A stretch of DNA of 64,000 nt from an uncultured Clostridia bacterium. Lineage in GTDB: Bacteria > Bacillota > Clostridia > Christensenellales > UBA1242. Numbering within the stretch: position 1 is the stretch's first letter; the number at the start of each line of letters is the position of its first letter. The stretch covers positions 204,818 to 268,817 of the forward strand of contig CALVTO010000002.1 in the NCBI GenBank assembly GCA_944362705.1. The letters are read 5' to 3'. The notes under the pieces were generated by a model. It was not told the origin of the DNA and did not search any database. It worked only from the letters and a program-made list of their open reading frames with translations. Position numbers and translations under genes: made by a program. Positions 50,792 to 59,500 of this stretch are shown here, piece by piece.

Positions 50792-50821
50792 TTATATTTG
50801 TTTGTTTACAATTTTCTTCAT
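50792..50821 (-). CDS. 9-aa leader peptide (MKKIVNKQI) of the ABC-F gene
   Basis: ATG at 50821 with AAGGAGAG at good spacing, directly after the promoter. The stop lies 5 bases before the first leader hairpin. Same plan as leaders of vmlR, msr and erm genes. Confidence 0.7.
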   Translation of the reverse strand: MKKIVNKQI

Positions 50822-50851
50822 GGGTACTCTCCTTTTAACTATATTATAAAC

Positions 50852-50880
50852 ATAGTAACACTTTTTAAACAAAGCGTCAA
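50852..50880 (-). promoter_or_regulatory. Sigma-A promoter of the ABC-F leader
   Basis: TTGACG (50880-50875), 17-base spacer, TACTAT (50857-50852). Confidence 0.75.
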
Positions 50881-50904
50881 GGCTGTATGCGTTTTTTTAT
50901 TTCC

Positions 50905-50933
50905 TTTACAAAAACAGCAAAATACATTACACT
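50905..50933 (+). promoter_or_regulatory. Promoter of the DUF4932-like gene
   Basis: TTTACA, 17-base spacer, TACACT. Confidence 0.65.
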
Positions 50934-50989
50934 AGCCTTAATAGCATGATGATGCAAAACAATGCAAACTTATGTGAGGGCAAATGCAC

Positions 50990-51991
50990 ATGCGAACAAA
51001 AACACGAATAAACTTTCAACAAATTTCTATAGAAACCAACCCGTATATTGAAGCTATGGGCGTTTTGTTTCATTTGGCAGACTATCAACGAAATGAAACA
51101 AGGCATAATGAACGTTACAAAACCGACATTCAGGCATTTTTTGCAAAATTTAAAACCCATTCGGCCGTTTTGCATACAAAAAGGCTTATGCAAGAAAACA
51201 TGTACGTTCGTTACAACGCGCCCGTAGAAATTATGCTGTACTCGTTTTTTCACAAATCATTACCAAAACTTTTTTATAAAGAACATAGTATAACAAAAAA
51301 AGAAGTAAAACTATGGGTGCGTTTTGTTAAACTCTTTATAAGACAAAGCCATTTTATGCAATTTTACTACGCGCATGAGCCATATTACGTACACAACATG
51401 CAAACATATGCGCAAACCATGCAACCTTTTTCACCCCAAAACTTTCTATTTTCTTTCTTAGGTACTAGAAGTAAAAACTTACATATTATATGTATGCACG
51501 GACTAACAACAAGCAACTACGGTATTCGCGTTGGCAAGCAATTATATTGTTGTATTCGCCCTTATAAAGAAACTCGTTTTGCAAATGAAGTAGACTTTGC
51601 CTGCAACCTACCGTATAGCACATCTTTAGTTTTACATGAATTTGCACATAGTTTTATCAACCCGCTTACACACTCTTACAAAAAACAACTACAAAACGTA
51701 TCTCCTTTATGTTTTGCATCTATTTTTGAAAAACAAGCTTACGGCAACCATATAGAAACAGCAATTAACGAAAGCATTATACGTTCTATTGAATGCCTAT
51801 ACATTGAAACATTTTTTACAAACAAAGAAGCTCAAGTATTTTTAGAAAATTATATACAAGAAGGTTTTACAAATATACCCAAGCTGATACATATATTTAA
51901 AAATGAATATATGCTTAACCGTAAAACGTACCCTACCATAAAAGACTTTTACCCAAAGTTATTAAAAACTTTATGTTGCTCTACAAAATAA
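50990..51991 (+). CDS. DUF4932-like putative zinc peptidase
   Basis: 333 aa. LVLHEFAHSFINPLT is an HExxH site, and downstream NESIIR supplies a possible third ligand Glu, as in the DUF4932 family. N-terminal half is helical. No signal peptide, so cytosolic. Substrate unknown. ATG 50990 is preferred: GAGGG is 9 bases away, whereas an ATG two codons earlier is 3 bases away. Divergent from the ABC-F gene; terminator follows. Confidence 0.7.
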   Translation: MRTKTRINFQQISIETNPYIEAMGVLFHLADYQRNETRHNERYKTDIQAFFAKFKTHSAVLHTKRLMQENMYVRYNAPVEIMLYSFFHKSLPKLFYKEHSITKKEVKLWVRFVKLFIRQSHFMQFYYAHEPYYVHNMQTYAQTMQPFSPQNFLFSFLGTRSKNLHIICMHGLTTSNYGIRVGKQLYCCIRPYKETRFANEVDFACNLPYSTSLVLHEFAHSFINPLTHSYKKQLQNVSPLCFASIFEKQAYGNHIETAINESIIRSIECLYIETFFTNKEAQVFLENYIQEGFTNIPKLIHIFKNEYMLNRKTYPTIKDFYPKLLKTLCCSTK

Positions 51992-52007
51992 ACAAAGAGT
52001 TCGCATA

Positions 52008-52037
52008 GAAAAAACAGCACCCATGTGCTGTTTTTTA
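52008..52037. terminator. Bidirectional terminator
   Basis: ACAGCAC-CCAT-GTGCTGT with T and A runs; its right edge overlaps the lipoprotein stop codon. Confidence 0.85.
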
Positions 52038-52712
52038 TGTCCAATTTTTTATATCTATTTTAGGATACTTGTGTGCGCCGTCTTTGTAATATTTCACCTG
52101 AATGCTTTCTTGCACCATTTTTGTTCCGTCTTCTGCAATGCTTACATGTTCATACCTTTCAAAACAACCTGTTTTAAAACTGTACGTTAGTTTATATTCT
52201 GTGGTTTCGCCTGCTTTTTGAGTAATGGTGTATATATCATTTGCATAGGTTGCAAGTTCTGTAAAAACAGATGTGTATTTTAACGCATAATATTTAACCA
52301 CATCTTGCATACGCGAAACAGTAAAACCTTGCACTGACCCAAATTCAGCCATTTTTTCTAAATAGGTTTTATTGGTTTTGGAATACGTTACTTCTTTTGT
52401 AGCTAAATTGGTTACTGCTTTATATTCCACGCCATCTATTAGCCAAATTTCTTCGCTTATGTTTTCCGCAGTTTTTGTTTGTTTTACGTACACGGTGGTT
52501 GCATCTACAATCATATTTGTTTCTACATTACTTTGTTTATAGGTAATGCTTGTGGCTGTAATAGATTTAAAATATTCTGCATTACACATATCTTCATAAA
52601 GTGTTTGCGCAGTGTAGTCGTTTCTTGGTTCTGCCTTTTCACCGCAACCTACAAACATAACCGACAAAAAACAAATACAAAGAACACAAAGAATACTTGC
52701 AAGTTTTTTCAT
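52035..52712 (-). CDS. Uncharacterised lipoprotein, 225 aa
   Basis: Signal peptide with lipobox FVGC at residues 20-23, then a beta-rich domain of alternating Thr/Lys/Tyr strands (DYTAQTLYEDMCN, KTYLEKMAEF, CFERYEHVSIAEDG), resembling LolA/LppX-like or DUF6612-type lipoproteins. Attached to the outer face of the membrane; function unknown. Confidence 0.75.
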   Translation of the reverse strand: MKKLASILCVLCICFLSVMFVGCGEKAEPRNDYTAQTLYEDMCNAEYFKSITATSITYKQSNVETNMIVDATTVYVKQTKTAENISEEIWLIDGVEYKAVTNLATKEVTYSKTNKTYLEKMAEFGSVQGFTVSRMQDVVKYYALKYTSVFTELATYANDIYTITQKAGETTEYKLTYSFKTGCFERYEHVSIAEDGTKMVQESIQVKYYKDGAHKYPKIDIKNWT

Positions 52713-52794
52713 ACATTTTCTCCAATGATTTATTTTACTATATTTATTTTATCACAATGTATTACATTTAGCAATCATTACCTTGCATTTATGT

Positions 52795-53286
52795 TTAATC
52801 TTCTTTACGCCCTGTAAGTGCACCTTTATTCTCTAACCCTTTAAAATTTTGTTGGCGCAATGCTTCGTATAAAATAACGGCAACCGAATTCGCTAAGTTT
52901 AAACTACGCGTACCTTCACGCATAGGTATACGTACACAATGGTCGTAGTGCTGTTTTAATAAACTTTCTTTCAAGCCATAACTTTCTTTACCAAATACCA
53001 GAAAACAATCTTCTTCATACGCCACATCGGCATAGGTTTTTGCAGACTTTGTGCTAGCAAAGTAAAATGGTTTATCTTTATTTTTTTCATAAACCTCTTC
53101 AAAATTTTCTGCAACTTCAATATCTGCAAGGTCAAAATAATCTAACCCTGCGCGTTTAAAATATTTATCACTTAAAATAAAGCCCAAGGGCTTAACTAAA
53201 ATAAGTTTTGTGCCCGTGGCCGCACATGTGCGTACAATGTTTCCTGCGTTTTGCGGAATTTCTGGTTCAACTAAAACAATGTGCAT
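52795..53286 (-). CDS. trmL: tRNA (cytidine/uridine-34 2'-O)-methyltransferase
   Basis: SPOUT methyltransferase that methylates the wobble ribose of tRNA-Leu. 163 aa from MHIVLVEPEIPQNAGNI; AAAGGAG upstream selects this start. Knot motifs: LVFGKESYGL and RIPMREGTRSLNLANSVAV. Normal length. Confidence 0.95.
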   Translation of the reverse strand: MHIVLVEPEIPQNAGNIVRTCAATGTKLILVKPLGFILSDKYFKRAGLDYFDLADIEVAENFEEVYEKNKDKPFYFASTKSAKTYADVAYEEDCFLVFGKESYGLKESLLKQHYDHCVRIPMREGTRSLNLANSVAVILYEALRQQNFKGLENKGALTGRKED

Positions 53287-53333
53287 GGCTTTCTCCTTTT
53301 GTTTACCATACACCCAAATTTTATTTTTTACAA

Positions 53334-53356
53334 CAAAAAAACGGCTTCACGCCGTT
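53334..53356 (-). terminator. Terminator of the 184-aa membrane protein gene
   Basis: AACGGC-GTGAA-GCCGTT followed by seven T on the minus strand. Confidence 0.8.
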
Positions 53357-53358
53357 TT

Positions 53359-53913
53359 TTATAGCAATGCATACGCATCTTCACAAATCGTATACGCCTG
53401 ATTTTTTAAAATTTCTAACTGTAAATTAGCTCGTTTTGTTTTATCTGCTTTTATTTTTTTATAAACAAAATAAGAAATTCCCCAGCATACAAAACCCGGA
53501 ACCGCGAGTCCTACACACAAACCAATAAGCCCAGCTAAATAACTAAATGTGGCTCCCGCCAAACATGCAGTGCCTGCAAACCCAACACTTAAACTCCAAC
53601 CCGTTGCTGCTTGGGTTTTATAGTTTTGCCATTTATCTACATTACGCATTACTTTTTCAAATTCATTTTGCAAGGACACTAATTCTTCACGGTTTTTGAT
53701 TTTGTAATTTCTTTTCATATGCAACTCAGTATAAGTAAACATGTTTTGTTTTTCTACAAGTTCCCAGCCAAAATTTTTATATGCATCTGTTAAAAAAGGT
53801 TCTTCTTCTTTTTTAATTTTTAAAGTTAAGTATTCATAAGCTTGAAATGCATTGTTATTTTCCTCCTTATGTAAATTTTGTTGCTTTTCTGTTTGATTGA
53901 TTTCTTTTTCCAT
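53359..53913 (-). CDS. Uncharacterised membrane protein, 184 aa
   Basis: Start MEKEINQTEKQQ chosen by AAAGGAG upstream. Soluble N-terminal helical part (residues 1-100) with FQAYEYLTLKIKKEEEPFL, then two membrane helices (about 105-150), then a short basic end. Family not recognised. A TATAAT at 53959 and the terminator upstream indicate its own transcript. Confidence 0.65.
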   Translation of the reverse strand: MEKEINQTEKQQNLHKEENNNAFQAYEYLTLKIKKEEEPFLTDAYKNFGWELVEKQNMFTYTELHMKRNYKIKNREELVSLQNEFEKVMRNVDKWQNYKTQAATGWSLSVGFAGTACLAGATFSYLAGLIGLCVGLAVPGFVCWGISYFVYKKIKADKTKRANLQLEILKNQAYTICEDAYALL

Positions 53914-53963
53914 AATTTTTTCTCCTTTGTTGTTCGGCTTGTTGCCTTTCAACACTTTTATTA

Positions 53964-53997
53964 TAAAAAAAATCTGGTTGCATTTTAGCCAACCAGA
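53964..53997 (-). terminator. Terminator of the XRE-small protein operon
   Basis: ATCTGGTTG...CAACCAGAT, 9 pairs, followed by eight T on the minus strand. Confidence 0.85.
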
Positions 53998-54029
53998 TGG
54001 AACAATTGTATAGTATTTGTTGCGTTTTT

Positions 54030-54140
54030 TTAAAACCAATGCGTAAAAGAAGAAAACCCGTCGGTTAAATACCCTGCAATTGCTAAAACAACAGCAACAC
54101 CTAAACACACAAAAGAAACAATAAGCCATTTTTTATTCAT
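54030..54140 (-). CDS. Small membrane protein, 36 aa, coupled to the XRE gene
   Basis: MNKKWLIVSFVCLGVAVVLA membrane helix with a short polar end. Its ATG overlaps the XRE stop codon (ATGA), and GGAGGGGG lies inside the upstream coding end, so translation is coupled. Probably a partner or peptide regulator of the XRE membrane protein. Function unknown. Confidence 0.7.
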   Translation of the reverse strand: MNKKWLIVSFVCLGVAVVLAIAGYLTDGFSSFTHWF

Positions 54141-54760
54141 ACTTTCCCCCTCCAACTTATATATTTTTCTTGTATTTTTTTCTGCATCCATATAGCAAAT
54201 TGCTTGTATTTTTTTGTATACCACATGGCAAACACAAACATAGGATAACTAATTCCAGCGCCAGCAAATATAATCGATAAACTTACAAGTATAGCCCCTG
54301 CCCCGTGAAGCGCATTGATGCCTACTGCAATACATCCATAAACAACGGCAACCACACCACCAGCAGACGCAATAAAAAAGAACCCAATAAACATGGCCCC
54401 AAACACATAAGCCATGCCAATAATTAGAAATATACCTAAATATAGTGGAATAAATAACAACCAATCTAGTGCCGAATACCTTCTTGCTTCACTTTGCTTT
54501 GCAGGTTCTGGTTTTGACACCATACTTTTAGATACCACAATTTGTTTTAACTGCTCTTCTGTTATTTTATTGTCTAGCAAAACATCTGCCGACACTGAAA
54601 ATAGTTGCGCAAGTTCGGGCAACTTTGTTATATCGGGCGACGTAGTTCCGTTTTCCCATTTTTGCACAGCTTGCCTAGAAACATATAAAGCATCGGCCAC
54701 TTGCGTTTGCGTAAGATTATTTATTTTTCTTAAATATTGAATTTTTTCATATAATTGCAT
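54137..54760 (-). CDS. Membrane-bound XRE-type regulator
   Basis: 207 aa. N-terminal Cro/C1-type helix-turn-helix (residues 5-60, TQTQVADALYVSRQAVQKWENG), a linker, then about four membrane helices (100-190). Membrane-tethered HTH proteins of this kind sense envelope or nutrient state and act at the membrane. Partner ligand unknown. AGGTGG ribosome binding site. Confidence 0.8.
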   Translation of the reverse strand: MQLYEKIQYLRKINNLTQTQVADALYVSRQAVQKWENGTTSPDITKLPELAQLFSVSADVLLDNKITEEQLKQIVVSKSMVSKPEPAKQSEARRYSALDWLLFIPLYLGIFLIIGMAYVFGAMFIGFFFIASAGGVVAVVYGCIAVGINALHGAGAILVSLSIIFAGAGISYPMFVFAMWYTKKYKQFAIWMQKKIQEKYISWRGKV

Positions 54761-54810
54761 ATTCCACCTATCTTTACTGGTTTATAGTAACACAAAAGTT
54801 CTATAAAAAC

Positions 54811-54845
54811 AACAAAAAATAAAAAGCAGAAGATATCTGCTTTTA
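54811..54845 (-). terminator. Terminator of mscS, overlapping its stop codon
   Basis: AAAAGCAGA-TATCT-TCTGCTTTT followed by A and six T. Confidence 0.75.
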
Positions 54846-55817
54846 TTGTTTACGTTTTTTACCTCGTCGCTTTTTCACTTGAGATGCATTGTCTGTTGGC
54901 TCTACCACCACAGGTATATTCGATTGCATTGGCTTAATTACAGGCAGTTCGCTTTCTTGTTTTACCACCAAAGCGCGTTTATCTTTATATTTTGGTGTAC
55001 CCACGGGTTCCGTGATATGTACATCAACTTGTTGAAATGGAATACTTATACCGTTTTCGTCAAAAGCTTCTTTAATTTTTTCTAACAATATCCATTTTAA
55101 TTTTTGATAATTTTCTGTTTTTACCCACACGCGCATTTCTAAATCCACAGAACTTGCATTATGCGCCACAATATTTACAAATGGCGCGTCGGGTTCGTTA
55201 AGCGCAAGATTTGTACTTTCTATTTCGCGCAAAATGATATCACGCGCGGTGTTATGGTCGTTATCATAGGCAATGCTAAATGTCATATCTAACCTGCGCG
55301 TTTCTTTCGCCGATGCGTTCGTTATTTTACTATTTGCTACATCGGCATTTGGCATCATAACCACGCGGTTATCTCCCGTTACAATGTAGGTGTAAAACAG
55401 CTCAATACGTTCCACGGTACCTGTTTCGCCGTTGCATGTAATGGTATCTCCAATACGGAAAGGACGTACACATAAAATAATAACACCGCCTGCAAAATTC
55501 GAAAGCGACCCTTGTAAAGATAAACCAATCGCCAACCCAATAGACGCAATAGCCGCAGATATACTTGAAGTTTCTATTCCAATAAGCGTTAAGAACGAAA
55601 TAAACAACAATACTTTTAAAGCTTTGCGCGTAAAACTAATGGCAGATTTTGTAATGGTCACATCTACATGTTTTTTTAATAAAGATTTTTCTATTTTTCT
55701 GCACACCCAGTTGATAACTTTACACAAAATAAGAAAAACAATAATTCCAATAACAACTTTTATACCTTCGGTAATGATCCAATTCCAAATATTATTTAAA
55801 ACATCTGTAAACGTCAT
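54843..55817 (-). CDS. mscS: Small-conductance mechanosensitive channel
   Basis: Releases solutes on hypo-osmotic shock. 324 aa. Three membrane helices in the first 130 residues, pore helix with GLAIGLSLQGSLSNFAGGVIIL, the beta domain FRIGDTITCNGETGTVERIEL and VVMMPNADVANSKITNAS. The basic C-terminal tail (KKRRGKKRKQ) is longer than in E. coli MscS. Confidence 0.93.
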   Translation of the reverse strand: MTFTDVLNNIWNWIITEGIKVVIGIIVFLILCKVINWVCRKIEKSLLKKHVDVTITKSAISFTRKALKVLLFISFLTLIGIETSSISAAIASIGLAIGLSLQGSLSNFAGGVIILCVRPFRIGDTITCNGETGTVERIELFYTYIVTGDNRVVMMPNADVANSKITNASAKETRRLDMTFSIAYDNDHNTARDIILREIESTNLALNEPDAPFVNIVAHNASSVDLEMRVWVKTENYQKLKWILLEKIKEAFDENGISIPFQQVDVHITEPVGTPKYKDKRALVVKQESELPVIKPMQSNIPVVVEPTDNASQVKKRRGKKRKQ

Positions 55818-55871
55818 AAAAACACCTCTTTTTTATAGTGTAACCTTAAAAATGAAATTTGCAAACATTTA

Positions 55872-55903
55872 TACACAAAAAAACAAAAGTTATACCTTTT
55901 GTT
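55872..55903 (-). terminator. Terminator of the LOG gene, overlapping its stop codon
   Basis: AACAAAAG...CTTTTGTT followed by a T run on the minus strand. Confidence 0.6.
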
Positions 55904-56447
55904 TTTTCTTTTTTTCGTTCTCTTCTAAAAGTTCAATCACTTCTTCTGGTGTATTACAGAAATTAAAATATTCGTATTGAAATGGTTCTAACGAGCCAGC
56001 TTCTAACATAAAGTCGTTCATTTCCTTAATTTTATCGTAAAATCCGTTTATGTTGTAAATAATCACTAAATCATCATCGAATTTACTTTTTTTCAAATCG
56101 GTTGCCATATATAATTCGCCCAATGTTCCGTTCCCGCCTGGTAAAACAAGGGTAACTTGTGAATTTCTTAAACCAATTTCTTGCAAATTAAATAGTGTAT
56201 CTACCACAATGCGCTTACCTTTATTCATGCCGTTTACTTCGTCTGCATAAGCAACAGGAACTAAAAGTGTTGCATTTTCACTGTGTTGACAGAACGCATG
56301 ATAAAATGCGCCGATACTGCCTGCGCTTGTGCCCACGCAAAACACACCATAGCCCTTTTTTGCCAAATAGGTAGCAATGGTATCTACCCCTTGTAAATAT
56401 TTTTTATTTAATCTTGCGCTTGCTGAACCTGTGATAAATGCGTTCAT
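55890..56447 (-). CDS. LOG family (TIGR00730) nucleotide phosphoribohydrolase-like protein
   Basis: 185 aa from MNAFITGSASARLNK; AAGGAG selects this start. Rossmann fold with PGGNGTLGELYMATDL, the conserved PGGxGTxxE motif. LOG-family enzymes hydrolyse nucleoside 5'-monophosphates; in plants they activate cytokinins. Physiological substrate here unknown. Confidence 0.88.
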   Translation of the reverse strand: MNAFITGSASARLNKKYLQGVDTIATYLAKKGYGVFCVGTSAGSIGAFYHAFCQHSENATLLVPVAYADEVNGMNKGKRIVVDTLFNLQEIGLRNSQVTLVLPGGNGTLGELYMATDLKKSKFDDDLVIIYNINGFYDKIKEMNDFMLEAGSLEPFQYEYFNFCNTPEEVIELLEENEKKKKQKV

Positions 56448-56511
56448 AAATTTCTCCTTATGTAAGTAGCATTGTAGCACAAATTTTGTTTTATACCAAT
56501 TATTTTGATAA

Positions 56512-56541
56512 AAAAATAAAGTGCTTTTTGCACTTTATTTT
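56512..56541 (-). terminator. Terminator of the SecA-like gene, overlapping its stop codon
   Basis: AAAATAAAGTGC-AAAAA-GCACTTTATTTT followed by a T run. Confidence 0.8.
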
Positions 56542-59500
56542 CTTGTTAAACCTGTTTCACGTGATGCCTCAAATGTTTTTTGTGTAAATTTCAAACCTAT
56601 ATTTTGTAACATTTCGCCATACAACATGATAGATCTATTTTCGATTTCTTTCATGTAATCAAATTGTCTGCCAAATTGTTGTTCGAAATATAATTGTCGT
56701 TGTAGTTCTTGAAAAGCAAACGAAAATTCCACCCACGCTTCATCAAATATAGTTAACAACTCTTTCGCAAAGTTTTTTGCAAATGCAGTATACGCTTTCT
56801 TTTCCTCTTTATTATCTGTATACATTTTGTTTATATTTTCTACGTTGTTTACCAAGGCATTTGCAACACATTGCGCCAAGGCACTTAAACGTTGTTTATC
56901 CGAACCTTTGTTAAGTTGGTTGGTGTCGTCTTTAACCCATGTATTCCAATTACTACGCACAAAATTTTCATCAGACTGAAAAACATAATCGTTAAGAGCC
57001 CTATCAATGGCTTGTAAATCGCGCGAGCTAGATAGCGTTTTTGTTTCTGCCTTTACGACATTTTCTAGATAAAAAGATATGACATTTTTTAAAATGTCTG
57101 GAAGCTTTTCCACTTCTCCTTTTTCCCCAGACGATATAAGTAAAAGCTGTTGACGCATTTCTGTAGTAAATTTGCGGTTTTCTGCTTGTATTTTATCTAT
57201 TTTATACGATTGAATACGACTTAGTTCTGCCATACCCGAAGCGCAATTTTGCGCTCTTTCTAGTAAAACAAGTGATTTACGATAGTTTCTCTGCATTGTA
57301 CCTTGTTTTTTCTTTTGATTTTCTGGGCTACTAGCTTCTATGTTAGCATATATCTCAGCACAATTTTCTAATTCCTTTAATTCAGCATTCGATAAATATT
57401 TCACTATATCATCTTGCGCACTTACGTATAAACAAGTCGTACCTTTATCGCCTTGACGACCACTTCTGCCACGCAATTGGTCGTCTACACGTTGACTTTC
57501 AGATAATTGCGTTATAAGCACATGCAAACCACCTTGGCTTTCAATATATGCTTTATCTGCAGCACGCTGCTTTTCAGGTATAGAACCGTCACTTGCGCCA
57601 CCGAGTTTAATATCGGTACCACGACCACCAACATTGGTAGTAACCGTAATGGCGTTTCTTTTACCCGCATTTGCAACAATAGTAGACTCTTTTGCGTTAT
57701 CTTTTGCGGTTAAGGTTTGCACGTTGGCAAATCCGGCATTTTTTAAGCGCTCGGTAATTTCCAAAGCCTCTTCTTCATTTGCAGTACCTATTAAAATAGG
57801 CACTTGTTTTTTGTGTAAAGTTTGAACATCTTCTACAATTTGCCTATACTTTTCTTCTTTCGTAGCAAACAACTTTGCTGGTTCATCTACTCTTTGTTTT
57901 GGTTTGTGCGTTGGAATAGATACTACATTCATTCCATACACTTCTTCAAATTCCGACGCAGACGACATAGCCGTACCGGTCATACCTGCTTTATTTTCAT
58001 AAAACGAGAAATATGTTTGTTGGTTGATGGTAGCCAATACAGGGCTTTCATCGGACAAAACGTGAAATCTTTTATAAGTTTTATTGATTTCACTATACGG
58101 CATGTTTAATACAGAGTCTTTTTCTTCTTCCTTTGAAACGGCCACGCCTTGTTTACGGCGAACATCTAACAGCGTTGTTCTTCGCATAATACGGGCACCT
58201 TGCGCTTCATAAAATAAAAACTCATCGCGCGCTTGCATTTGCTCTAAAACATAAGGTTCGTCTTGCTCTTTTATTTCAACGGCTTGTTCCAATAATGCAA
58301 AATGATCCGAACTGTTTACCCACGAAGAAAATCTTGGGGCTTTTTTTATCGTAATATTTTGCACAACTTTGCCGGTTTCGTCGGTAGACACCACGTAATC
58401 TTCGTCACGGCGCATACACAAATGCGCCATTTGCGAAGCATGGAATAAGTTTTGCAAGGTTTCATTTTCTATATGTTTCAGTTTTTCATTTTGATGCGCC
58501 AACTCTACACAACGCGCATACCCTTTTTGTGAAAATTGACGATACGTTGTACCAACAACATTTTGAATATACACATTGCCTTTGCCGGCATCTTCTTTTA
58601 TAACCTGCCTTACAATATTGTCTACGAATAATAAAGTTAATAAAGCATTTTTTTCTTTTGCTTCTACGGCTTGTTGCACGCCCTCTGTATAGCGCGAAGA
58701 AGGCATAATTCTTCCTGTATTTTTATCAAGCAGAACAAAATTACCTGTGCGTTTACCGTTTTCGTTCGTTACTAGCATGTAATCTTCATTCTTTTTAATT
58801 TGTAAATGCGCTCTTTCTGCACGACTAAATACATACAACACATCTGCATCACTTATATATTTCAATACAGGGTGTTGTTCTTTTAATTCAAAAAACCTAT
58901 CGGTTGCTTCTAATGTAAAACTATCTTGGGAACTGTCTTCACTATGCTGTATATATGGTGTTTGTTCCGGTTGTAAAGGCGCTTCTTGAATAATTTGGCG
59001 CACAATATCATCTACGGCAAATAACACTTCAGACGAATTTATAGAAGTTGCTTTTTGATGCATATTTTCTCCGCAACTTAATATAAGTGGCGTACGCGCG
59101 TTGTCTAACATTAAACTATCGGCTTCATCAAGTACGCACGCATAAAACCCCGTTCTTGGTGGGTTATTGGAAGGTTCGCCTACATAAACCGCTTTGGCAA
59201 TTTCTCGAAGTTCTTCTTCGGTGAGTTCATCCTCGCGCAATTCCCCTAAGGCTTCTGGCTCGCGAGCACTCACCACGCCTCGCAATAGCAACCTTTTTGT
59301 TTCTGTACATCTTGAATCTCTTAAGTAATCAAACCCTATTTCTTTGTCTGTAACATACGTAATATCTGCCCCATAAGCCATTTGTTTTGCAACATATTCT
59401 TTTTTATCACCGCTTTTTAGTGGGTAAACAATGCCTACACTCATACCTAACGTGTTATATACAGGTGCATTTTCCTTGGCATCTCTTTCTACCAAATATT

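Noticed and set aside
56553..56568. Near-parS sequence TGTTTCACGTGATGCC
   Set aside because: Matches 13 of 16 bases of the ParB site but lies inside the 3' end of the SecA-like coding region and is asymmetric; a single degenerate copy is weak evidence.
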